Assembly: GCF_964355755.1 (NCBI RefSeq)
Contig: NC_092672.1
Location: 11,280,501 to 11,344,500 of the forward strand
Source of the DNA: Antedon mediterranea
Taxonomy: Eukaryota > Echinodermata > Crinoidea > Comatulida > Antedonidae
Direction of reading: 5' to 3'
DNA: 64,000 bases
Part shown: one piece after another, positions 22,001 to 32,500 of the stretch
How the letters are laid out: each line of letters opens with the position of its first letter
How positions within the stretch are numbered: position 1 is the stretch's first letter
Notes under the pieces: model-generated
Seen by the model: only the letters and a program-made list of their open reading frames with translations
The model's database searches: none
Told to the model about the DNA's origin: nothing
Program-made: the position numbers and the translations under genes

Positions 22001-24496
22001 GATTCATCTGAAAATAAATAAATAAATATCATCTTGCCTGGAACCCTTGTCAATCTCAAGATATTTAAGAAGGCAGCTTAAATGAAAAAAACTTTAGCTT
22101 TATTCATCAAAACTGCTTTTTATTTTAAAGACCTTTGTCTGATTCGCATTATAAATAGAAAAGGTCTCAAATCATTTAAAGAATACACTGTTAGTAAAAT
22201 ACACTACGATAATAATACAGTATACATTTGGTAAAAATTTGGTTCTATAACAGAATTTTAAAAATTAGAATTATAAGTGTAAGGCCAACCTTTGGACTGC
22301 AGAGCGCATAATTTTGTTTTCAAATTTCTGTTGATATCATGTTTTGCTTGCAGGTTTTGTTCAACTGCTTGCAATTCCTGTTTGTGTTTTCGTAGCTCCA
22401 CTGCCATTGGCATGCTTTCATACTTGATCTTGTAGCTCTGCCAAATGTTATCATAATGCACAAGCGCTTTATCCAAACCAATTCTTAAAAAATAAAATTT
22501 TTACAAATGTTTGATTCATCAGATAATATAGGTAATTATAAACCTGTCTTCATGTTGCCTAGAAATATATATCATGGATCATTGTGTCCTTAATGTTATA
22601 TTATACAAATAATGAATGTTTATGAGTGTAATAGTAAAAATAATTATGAGGTGAAAGATCAAAGTAAAAATAGAACATTTCATCTTTCACCAATGAACCA
22701 TTGCATGAATATAAAACATTCAATATTTGTTTTATAACACACCTATTTTTAACAAGAGGTAAAGCCATAATAACAAACTTACATTCTTGATAACATAAGA
22801 GTTCAATGGAGTAATTATTTAATTGACCCACTGGAATCCTCTAATCAAATTACAAGAATCTATTCAGATATATATTAACTATTTCATCCCAATTTCATTT
22901 TCAATCAATAACACTCTCAGGAATAATCAAAGTAAATCTAAAACACTAATTTAATGTGCTGCCTTTTTTTTAAATGAAAAAAAAAAGATGTATTGTCCCC
23001 CTGTCACATAATGGTTATTACTCAGACAAAAAATTGGATCGTTAAAAATATATTTACATGAAAAAACTGTAAATTAAATTAAGCTCTCAGTCAATGGGGT
23101 TTTGGTTAAATTTTTTATCATTCATAAGTAGAAAAAAAGTGGTTTTTTTTTCTAGGCCGAGTGAATAAATTAATAATTAATAATTAATCTTCATTTTTCA
23201 TGTTTTTGGGGACAATCCATCTTTAAAATTGATGTTTACTTTTGTTCTATCCAGTTTTCTTGCAATGTTTGATAACGCTGTGATAAAGCATCTTGGTGTT
23301 CAACCAACACAGTATAGTGATTCTTCAAACTACAAATCAAATGAATTAATGAATATTTTATATTTTAAAATTATTTATTTTATTAAAAACCATATATTAG
23401 ATACACTGCTACTCACAGTGTGGTTTAATCTTTGGAACACTTAAACACTACGACAAAACATTAATTAAATCCTTAAATTATGGAAATAAATAAATTTAAT
23501 TTTTAATTATGTATATTCAATACATAAATATATAATTAAAGTGCATGGGAGTGTCATTTCTGGCCAACTAGAGGTGCTATTTATCATGAATGTATGTATT
23601 ATATCCGACAACAAGTAGGGTGTCATTTGCTCGCCACAGACCCCAGCATCAATTACTCAGTGTGTCATTTTTATGCCCTGGGCCAACTCTAATTCACTCT
23701 TGCCTCAATTAATTCTATAGTGTATAACATACAGTGATAGAAGTAGAAATACAAACTCACCTATCTATAGTATCTTTATTTTGTCTATACTGATAATGAA
23801 CAGCTTTAGTGTCTTCATCTAATATAGTGTTTGCCTGCTCTAAATCTACAATCTTTTCCTCTGTTGATTTTACTCTACTCTCTAGTGCTGATCATGAACA
23901 ACAAAAAGGGTAAAGCTAACTACTATATATTGCAAAATATATAGTATTGAGTATGGCTAAAACATTTTTAATCTACATATCACTATACAATGTGGATATC
24001 ACTATAACAATGTGGGTATCACAAAACAATGTATCACTAAAATATTTGAGTATAAATTTTGAGTAGCATGAACATTATACAGTACTGAGTATGGCTAAAA
24101 CATTATCATGTATCACTAAAATATAATAATACAATATTGAGTATCATAATATGATAATAATAAAATATGTATACTAAAATACAGTAATGAGTTAACAATG
24201 AAATATTAGCTGTAATTTACCTGTAATTTGTTGGTTTTCTTTTTCAAGTTGCTGTATTTGAATATGTGTATCTTGTACTACAAATTACAAAATCAGATTG
24301 AAGCCAATTATTAGTTATTAGGGCTTTTAGAATTGCTGCAATTAATTGAGCACTTACTATTTATATGAGATTATTAAGGAGTTTGGTCTTACCAAGGTTA
24401 TGAAGAATCTTATCAATTTCATCTGTATCTGCTGAATGCAATGCAGAACTAGTGGTACAAAAACGTTCAATTTCCATCGCACTTGTATTATTTGGG
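16013..24496 (-). CDS. Coiled-coil, Gln-rich protein; possible SIX6OS1-like synaptonemal complex protein
   Basis: Fourteen exons (minus order): 24496-24393 (ATG at 24477), 24277-24221, 23887-23761, 23329-23240, 22483-22290, 22007-21961, 21775-21668, 20951-19566, 19164-19034, 18750-18639, 18109-18029, 17740-17689, 17534-17397, 16197-16013 (TAG). Joined they total 2793 nt, 930 residues. Residues 1-235 are predicted coiled coil, including WQSYKIKYESMPMAVELRKH followed by a Trp/Pro segment (ESWKSCVIELYPLPL). Residues 237-698 form one exon of Gln-rich repeats then an S/T/P-rich stretch. The tail has TPKTPEFQFSFGG. The order (N-terminal coil with a QYxxKYxxxP-type motif, a Pro/Trp patch, a disordered tail) recalls vertebrate SIX6OS1 (C14orf39); this is from memory and tentative. 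Frame stays open 5' of the ATG, so another 5' exon is possible. The 18029 junction needs a GC donor and the 19034 donor is weak. Confidence 0.8.
17252..17327 (+). pseudogene. tRNA-like sequence (decayed)
   Basis: CAGTGGTCTAATGGTTAGGA is a good A-box of the Asp/Glu/Gly tRNA type. The B-box region (GGTTCTGGGTATCATGG) is weak, only the outer three acceptor pairs form, and a T5 run follows. Best read as a tRNA pseudogene or SINE head, inside an intron of the coiled-coil gene. Confidence 0.4.
17626..17643. repeat. Poly-C homopolymer
   Basis: A run of about 17-18 C (G on the other strand), followed by ACCC. Length is likely unreliable in any assembly. Confidence 0.8.
19566..20951 (-). CDS. Large Gln-rich repeat exon of the coiled-coil gene
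   Basis: A 1386-nt phase-0 exon (462 codons) ending ATAGCA|gtaagt. After KYYEKKKLEKEQADTDKILL come about a dozen imperfect repeats of the type L-Q-Q-E-G-M-E-R-T (roughly 20830-20480), then Q-rich sequence, then an S/T/P-rich part with VPMISTPVTPF and FQMPSLYQPPPSPHF. Charged heptad-like spacing suggests a coil in the first half and disorder in the second. Confidence 0.85.
22590..22740 (-). mobile_element. Family C hairpin, decayed fragment
   Basis: ATACAAATAATGAATGTTTA at the left and AACATTCAATATTTGTTTTA at the right match the palindromic half of the elements at 12624 and 46780. The arms are diverged and shorter. Confidence 0.6.
22983..23226. mobile_element. Foldback element, family D (AGATGTATTGTCCCC ends)
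   Basis: The left end AAAGATGTATTGTCCCC and the right end GGGGACAATCCATCTTTAA are inverted. Relatives lie at 40912-41096, 46082-46412 and 52749-53500. Located in an intron of the coiled-coil gene. Confidence 0.6.
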
Positions 24497-24589
24497 CTAA
24501 AAAGATTAGATTGGTAAATGTTATTGTTAAAACCTATCTTTAGTATTCTGTACTCTCCTTTTTAGTTTCACAAGAAAGTGTCCTCTTAC

Positions 24590-25110
24590 ATGCTAGGTTA
24601 GGCCTAGCCCTAGTCCCTACTATACTAGGCTAGCCTAGCTCGGTAGTCAGGTTAACTATTATTACTATAACTAGGCCTAGTAGGCCTAGCTAGTCTAAAA
24701 CGTACCCTAGCTTTATAGATAGTAAGGCCCTAGCTAACTAGGCTTAGGCTAGACGGGGTATCTAGGCCTAGGCTAGGCCTATTTAGGCCGGCCAGAAAGA
24801 ACAGCCCCTCTACTCTAGCCTATCACTTATCAGTAGCCTTCTTGCTAGCCTAGCTAGCTAGCCTATAAAAGGCCTCTACTCTAGCTATCATATAGGCCCC
24901 TAGCCTAGTAGGCCTATGAGGTAGGCCTAGGTTAGGCGTATCTATTTAGTATTTTTTTTACTTTTAACTTTAAGCCTGGCCGGCCCTACTCTAGGCTTCT
25001 ACTACTAGCCTAGCCTAGTAGGCCTAGGCTAGGCCTAGCTAGCTAGTAGGGCTAGGCCCTAGCCCTAGCTAGGCCCTAGCTAGCTAGGCCTTAGAGCGTA
25101 AAAGGTGCTA
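24590..25110. repeat. CTAG/AGGCCT palindrome island upstream of the coiled-coil gene
   Basis: About 500 bases built largely of overlapping CTAG, TAGGCCTA and CCTAGG words with no fixed period. Smaller islands occur at 27055-27085, 29640-29765 and 59880-60050, and as tandem units at 30118-30490. Confidence 0.75.
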
Positions 25111-25662
25111 ATTTTATCTAAAAATCAAACCTTTTGTCTATTTCTTTGATCGAATAATATTACCACTAGATAGGGCCTAATACGCCTATATAAAAAAGGG
25201 GCCTTTCTTAGGGTTTTGTATTAAATGATTTAATTTAATTAGCCCAGCCTAGGCTACAGGTACGTAGGTAGGCCTAAAAAACAGATTCTCCCCATAGTAG
25301 GCCCTCAACGTCTAACAAAACTTTTACACCATATTGAGGGCGCGCGTGTACTAGCATCATTTGTAACGCCCTCAATGTTCAAAGATACTTTCTAAAAAGA
25401 TTATTCAGATAATTAAAAGTTTTTGGAAGTTGAGGGCCGGATACTTCTATGTAATGAGAGAATTTCTCATTAGTATTCCTTACATGAATGGTAATACTAA
25501 TAATATAATTAAACTGGCATATTCTCTATTGGCAAACCTTTGTTTGTGCTAACAACAGAATATATAAGTTACGGTGGCCTATAAGTGTCACGGCAACTTT
25601 TTTTAAATATCACGGCAATTTTTTCATAAAAAGCAACGGCAATTTGTAAAAAGCCACTATGT

Positions 25663-25725
25663 CGGTCGGTCGGTCTGTCTGTCTGTCGGTCTGTCTGTCG
25701 GTCTGTCTGTCTGTCGGTCCGGTAT
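25663..25725. repeat. GTCT/GTCG tetranucleotide array 1
   Basis: Alternating GTCT and GTCG units, entered by CACTATGTCGGTCGGTC and left by GGTCCGGTATCACTATGC. The same frame of flanking words surrounds the second array at 26313-26390. Confidence 0.85.
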
Positions 25726-26312
25726 CACTATGCGTTTTATCGCTTTATGACCTTATCTTGATATCAGTTTAATCTAGCTAAGTCAATTTTTCACAGAATA
25801 TTCCTTATGGCCAGGAATCGATGTGGTTATGTTTTCACGGTGCGCAATAAAAAATTACGCGGTCTACGCACGATTTAACGAAATCACGTTTGTAATCATA
25901 TCTTAACAACCATGAATCACAATTAAATAAAATTTGGTACTCATACATTTCAGGGCATAAATCATCATATGGCAATACAGTTACGTGCGTAGCGCATGTA
26001 ACGCATGCGTACGCGCGCTTAAAATTTTCAAAATTTATTTTCGATGAAATAAGAGTACGTTTCAGGCAATTTTAAGCGTTTACAAAATTGCCATGAGTGC
26101 GCAGATTTTTGCGCGCGCACTGCGCGTTAAATGTTATTGCGCACTCTTTTTGCCCGATTTCTGTTTTCTTGACTTACTTTTCAACTCGAAATTACGTTAT
26201 ACGAGCACGTCAAAAGTGACAGGCTACGCACGTGTAAATTAAAAAAATATATATGTTTTTAAACATTTCAACATTTTTAAACATGTTCAGTAATTTCGGT
26301 CAGTATAGTTCA

Positions 26313-26390
26313 CTATGTCGGTCGGTCCGTCTGTCTGTCGGTCTGTCTGTCTGTCGGTCTGTTTGTCTGTCGGTCCGGTATCACTATGCA
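26313..26390. repeat. GTCT/GTCG tetranucleotide array 2
   Basis: Same composition, orientation and flanks as array 1 (CACTATGTCGGTCGGTC before, GGTCCGGTATCACTATGC after), about 650 bases further on. Confidence 0.85.
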
Positions 26391-26999
26391 TTGTAGCACG
26401 CGACTTAAAATGGATATGAAAGGGTTCCTAGCAATATCATTTTATTGGCTCAACGTGTAGATCAATCGGTTTTAAGCTCGCCATAGTCATACTTAATGTT
26501 TTGGAGGACGACAACGCCCTCAAAACGCCCCTGAGAAACCTGTGAAAAACTTTTTGTGACGTCACTAAAAGTTATTTTTGTATTACAGAGATAGGAATTT
26601 AGGAGTAAATCATTGATTGATGCAAAAGCATGGTAGTAATTACTTATCGCTTTGATGTTTTTATTCTTGGATAAGTATGTTAGCTTAATCGAATAAAATT
26701 AATTCATATTATCAACCATGTTTTTTTTTAAACGGATTTTAATTTCGTTTTTCAAGGCCACCTTTCACGAAATTCATAGCCAAATGCCTATCTTGCTGGG
26801 TACACGGAGTTATTTTGCGCATGCGTGAGAATCACAGAGTCGATCACCTTGGCCCCTCTCTCTCGACCCTCCTCTAGATCTGGCGAGCGATGTTTATTTC
26901 GCTATTTAGTATACACGTATTATTGAAACATCATTTTATTATTATTTCGTTGTAATTAACTGAAATTGATGGAAATTCGTCCACATCGTGTGTTAACAT

Positions 27000-28275
27000 C
27001 GTTTTGAAGAAACCGTTGGACGAGTAAATGGTGTTTACAATGCCATGGCCTGGAGCTAGCTAGGCCTAGGCTAGTAGGCCTTTTTAGTAGTGATGACTGC
27101 TAGATACGGTGTTTAGTCGCCCGGCCAGAGGTGAGCTGAGAGCGTATGCTCCTTGTTGATGTATCGTTGAGGGTGTTAATGGTAGGCACAATTGTGTTAC
27201 TGTATTATGTATATACACATTATTTATAGTACGTTTATTAATATTGTTGTATGCTGTAGTGTCCGTTTCTGACTAACGCATTATTAAAATATTTTTTTGT
27301 TATTAATTACATACCGCCCTAACTAGCTAGAGCCTAGGCTAGGCAACACTGAATACTAAATATTAGGATTCCCAATTAAAATGAATAGAGGTGGATTTTC
27401 TCTAATGTAGTAATAAAGGGTATAACAGGCCAGGCCTAGTTAGGGGTATTTGATATCATATCATATATTATTAAAAATACAGTATAAATAAACAATTCAT
27501 TTGTATTTTTACCTACCTACAGGTCTATAATTGGAGTGGAACTATGATAATTGATGGACGGGATAAGCAAATGTATTTATTGATTGGAATGGAAGCGCAA
27601 ATGAGTCAAATTATAATATTAAGGTAACAGATACTGAGCATTGCTATTTTAAACTGTTGATCAAACTTACATAATAGTAATACATTATACTAAATTATTA
27701 TTTTGTTTTGAGGGCAGATAAACATGTGCTTATTCATTTTCCTTTTTTCAGGTGAATAGAAAGATGCCCAGCGTACGTTATAATAGATGCTACTTGGATC
27801 AAGCTTGCACGATACATATGCAGTATACTAAGACACCAAGTATAGAATGAGCGCAGACAATTAAAATTACAGAACTAAATATTTATGAAGAATAGTAAAA
27901 TATGCATAATAGAATGCTTTAGACGTGAATGCTATGGTTACAGTCATACTGTAACTATGGTAATGTACTACCAGACAGTACACTAGTAGCAGTGCATCAT
28001 ATAGTGTTTGTTTTTAACCATCTAAATGGGTCTGGGTATATAATTTAAAACAAATAAACCACTACTGTACTTCTTTTTTTATTTATTTAGCCAAATACTA
28101 TGTACAATGGACATTTATGAAAGAATCTCTTGAATATGATGGAGTTGGCTGGTGTTGATAGAATTAAAATGTATCACTCAGGTCTCAAAAGTATTTTATG
28201 TCCCGTTTGGAAAATCCTGCTTGTTCCAAACTCATTATGATACATTTGTTCAATAAAATTCATTCCACACACTAT
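27000..28275 (+). ncRNA. Candidate spliced noncoding transcript
   Basis: Inferred only from signals. Exon 1 ends at 27130 (GAG|gtgagc); exon 2 is 27523-27623 (cctacctacag acceptor, AAG|gtaaca donor); exon 3 starts at 27752 (ccttttttcag acceptor) and runs to an AATAAA at 28252-28257. No long open frame spans these exons. The transcript start is unknown. Confidence 0.25.
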
Positions 28276-28299
28276 TTCTGCCATATAATTTGTTGATGT

Positions 28300-28777
28300 T
28301 TACAATTTTATTACTAGTACTACAGGTATTACAGTTCTTCAAGCCATCTCATGTACTGTTGATTCCATAAATCTGCAAAGATAAGACCAATAAATGGTTG
28401 GAAATGTACTATTACTTTTATTCAATCCTACCTAGGCCCTATAGTATTATATTTTATGACTTGGTAAAAAACAGAAAGAGGTTATTATTTAATTACAGTA
28501 CTAATAACTAAACTATAATAATAATCCTCTCTGCCTCACCTCTGCTCTACTTTAATTATTAGTATTACTATTATTATATTACTATATTAGTCAATAACAA
28601 AATTCAGAGCCAAAAACAAGTTCAACACAAGCTTACCTTTTTTATTTACGTCGCCTTTTACATACGTCTACGCCCGCGCCTTGTCCACTTCCTGGAGGTT
28701 CGTCGGTGGACCGGCGACTACTACTCTCTGATCTTGTACTGTATGTAGGCCATGGAGTAACTCCATGTCTCCATGTG
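28300..28777 (-). ncRNA. Candidate minus-strand spliced transcript end
   Basis: A donor AAAAAG|gtaagc at 28637/28636, an acceptor tcttatctttgcag ending at 28373, and an AATAAA-type hexamer (minus) near 28306 outline a two-exon 3' end. All frames of the upstream exon stop before the donor. One frame ends in a basic KRRRK just before its stop, so it could be the 3' end of a small protein gene. Weak evidence. Confidence 0.2.
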
Positions 28778-29538
28778 TAGGCCTAGTATAGTACTAGCAA
28801 ATTTAGAGACCTAGCCTATTTTGTAGTCTGCGTGAGTGGTTTAGTGTGAGATGTACAAATACACCCTTTCTTCTTTTCACGTACAATCTTTGCAGACATA
28901 ACTTTTTATTGATTTGTGAAATATCGATATTTTCTACGACTGCAGCAGCAACAGGGAGCTTGCAAAACATCGTGTAGAGGATGGGTTTGTTTATTTTGTT
29001 TACACCACACAGTCCGCGAACGAGACAAGGCGGTGATTGGACTGTATTAAAATTCATTAACCAATCACAAAACGACTGCTGCCGTGGCTACAACCCCGGG
29101 TGTTTCAAACTCTAAATTTGACGATCTCGTACGTGCGTATAGAACGTTCATAAAAATTAAGATGGCGTGCCAGTTGGTCGGCCATTTTGCGGACGTTTTA
29201 TACCAAAATTTTATTTGTTTATTTCTCAAGTTCTACTAGGTATTTGAATCTAATTTTTTGTGTGCTGTTTATTAACATTAAAAGGATTCATACAAAGTCA
29301 TTTTTGTGAAATTTTAAAATCCTTTCATATCCATTTTAATGGCTGTTGGCCTTGTTTTTATTTGAGTGGCCTGGGTGCGATTTTTTTTTTCGTACATAAA
29401 ATATATAAACTAAACCTAAGGTAGAAATCCATCCAACAGAGGGCGTGCTATGAAAAGTAACTCGAGCTGTCTGCGAGCTCGTGTTGTTTTTTTCACCGGT
29501 TTTTGGTACAATCTGTTTTATTTCCATACAATATCACA

Positions 29539-32500
29539 ATGCCTACCATAAGTGTAAAGAAACATCTTTTGTTTGAAGCTCTCAGCAAAACATATAGTAA
29601 GTTTACTTTAATATTATAGGCTTAGACACTCTAGTACTTTAGTAGCAATAGCTAGGAAGGATAGGCTAGCCTAGGCCTGTAGCCTAGCTAGCTAGGCCTA
29701 GCCTAGGTAGGCCTAGGCCTAGCTAGGCTAGTCTAGGCTCTAGGCCTAGGTCTAGTTATACTACTACTCTAGTAGACCCCTCCTGGTCTGATAGCAGGAA
29801 GATTGCGCTGAGACGTTTCGGCCCGGGACGATTCGCCCCGGGCCCTTGCTTGGCCTTCAGACAATTCGGCCCGGGACGATTCGGCCCATATAGGTCTATA
29901 TTTTATCAACATTGCCATGGCCGGCAATATCAATAAAATTGTATTAAATAGTAGTTCAAACACCTAATTAAAAACTTGATAAATACTCAAAAAAATGTAT
30001 ATTAAATTAATTATTTAAAAAAAGTGAGATGTTTCAACCTAAAAAATGGGACGTTTCGGCCCACCAAAAGTCGGCTGAATCATCCTGGATTTATTTTATA
30101 TTTTAACTTTAAAAAGTAGTTAGTAGTAGTAGTTGGCCCTAGGCCTATTAACCTGCCTAGGCTAGGCCTAGTAGTACTGTAGTACTGTTAGTTGGCCCTA
30201 GGCCTATTAACCTGCCTAGGCTAGGCCTAGTAGTACTGTAGTACTGTTAGTTGGCCCTAGGCCTATTAACCTGCCTAGGCTAGGCCTAGTAGTACTGTAG
30301 TACTGTTAGTTGGCCCTAGGCCTATTAACCTGCCTAGGCTAGGCCTAGTAGTACTGTAGTACTGTTAGTTGGCCCTAGGCCTATTAACCTGCCTAGGCTA
30401 GGCCTAGTAGTACTGTAGTACTGTTAGTTGGCCCTAGGCCTATTAACCTGCATAGCCTAGGCCTAGTAGTACTGTAGTACTGTTAGTTGACAAAAACAAT
30501 ACATTCTATCATGTGCATAACACTTAAACAACAATATGCCTAGTTTAGCGAATGTTTACTAAATATATTTTTTATTTATTTTGAAAGTAAATTACACAAA
30601 ATATGTAACTTAATTTTTTTTTGGAATTTGTGCGTATTAAATTGTTAAAAATACAAATAATTCAAGATTTGATAATTTAATTGTTGCAGCTGATGATGAA
30701 TTTGCAGACTTATGTTTTGACTATGGCCTAGAGCTGGATGAAGTAGTAAGTAATACCATATTTTGGATGTCTGAATACTCATAATTCAACCTTGTCATCC
30801 AACAGATTTTCATTATAAGTGTTGCGTTTGTTTGAGCATAGAGATATCTTTAACTTTAATATCCTATGTATATCCAATCAAACCAACATCATTGAAACTG
30901 CAGCACTTGCTTATTCTGTACTTTATATGTCCAGTAATATCAAAACAAATTTTGTGTACAGTGTTGTTGTATGGTGCCTGTATTAGGTAAGGTTAGACTT
31001 ATTGCCTATGATACAGGTTTCATATGTGATACTGTATATGTGACACTCTATTACAGAATTTTCATGCCCAAAGCTTTGTACCCCTTGTCTTAGGCTCTGT
31101 CTATGCTGTCAAACGTTATGTGACAAAAAATGTGATGTTTCCATATGGACATGATGGTGTCATAGCACTACCAAATTTGTACATATTACTTCCATATTTT
31201 AGCACATTTTTTTTGTCACATCAAGTTTGATAGTTAGACAGAGCTTGAGGGTACAAATGGACATAAACAGATATAGAAACATTTCTTCACACAAATATGT
31301 GCATTTAAAATCTCTCTCCCTGCTTTCAAAAATGTTTTTTTTTCTTTTGTTCATTAGACATCTGAAAAGGAGATGTTGGCAAAAGAACAAGGAGAGAACA
31401 AAGCATCGACCTCTCTGGCTTCTGATATCATCATCTACAGAATAGATATTCCAGCTAACAGGTAAGAATGTAGGCTAAGGCCTAATAATCTATACAAATG
31501 AGGCCGATATTTGGCTTTATTGTCAATAGTTATAAAGCAGGTGGGCTATGCCATCACTACATCAGTTCTTTTGTTACATTTTCTATGCAAATGTCAGTGA
31601 GTTGCCCGGTAATGTTTTGCCATACTGTCTTTATGAAATCGTAATACGAAACTAAGGTAAAAGAATATATACATAAAATAAGACAAATTTAATGATACTG
31701 TTTTTATCTTCCAGTCAACTAAATGATTTTATCTTATTTTAGGTATGACCTACTTTGCTTAGAGGGCCTAGCCAGAGGTCTCCTTATCTTTCTGAAAAAA
31801 GCAGAAGCGCCACGATATAAAGCTTTACCGCCACCTGATGGCCAGATGCAAAGGCTTTACATCAAACCTGCTGTAAGCCATGTTTATTGTATATTCGGTG
31901 TTTGAAGCTCTGTCCACACTATAATGTGATGTGCCCATATAGGGACATGATGATGTCATATCGCTACCATATTTGGGAATATCACTACCATATTTGGGCA
32001 CATCACTACCATATTTGGGCACATCACACTAGATGTAATGTACAGAGCTTTAAGTAGCATATTGTTATTTCTTTGGGATTGATAGTATGTTTGTCATTTG
32101 TACTTTCTTTATTCTTTCATCATAATCTTTCTGAGCTCAAAAAGAAGCCTATGATTGTCTTCTTTTTTATGACTCTTGGGTGGGCTTCTTTTCAAACTAA
32201 AAAGAGAGCTATTTTTAGAAATGAATTATGTAAATTTGGTGAATTGTTACTAGTCTACAACAATGATTATATAGACATTCCCTGGCAATTTTACATATTT
32301 TCCAATGAAGCAGACAAGAATAAAGATACAAGATGGGTTTTTTTTTCAAACGAAGCCGAAACTGTATATCTATGGTAGAGGTCAAGATAGACAAGGGTTA
32401 GGTGTAGGAGAAATTTCACGACGTTAGGCAGAAAATTACAATAAAGGTTATGTAAAGAGATACAGTAATTTACCTGTAATATAATCTTTTTCACAGACAA

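Larger units (their letters stand above)
24497..29538. other. Divergent intergenic region between the coiled-coil gene and FARSB
   Basis: Both flanking genes start here and point away from each other. It contains the palindrome island, two GTCT/GTCG arrays, CpG-containing stretches (around 25840-26220 and 26810-26890), and splice-site arrangements suggesting noncoding transcripts (27.1-28.3 kb plus; 28.3-28.8 kb minus). No convincing protein gene. Confidence 0.6.

Noticed and set aside
28803-29057. An 84-codon minus-strand frame near the FARSB promoter
   Set aside because: No recognisable motif, no supporting splice sites, and no continuity with the candidate transcript downstream.
29769-29963. 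A 64-codon minus frame with Arg/Ala/Glu-rich repeats
   Set aside because: It is a translation of the GGGACGATTCGGCCC motif cluster.
30118-30490. Regular repeats resembling a CRISPR array
   Set aside because: Units abut with no unique spacers, there are no cas genes, and the setting is an animal intron. It is a simple 59-bp tandem repeat.
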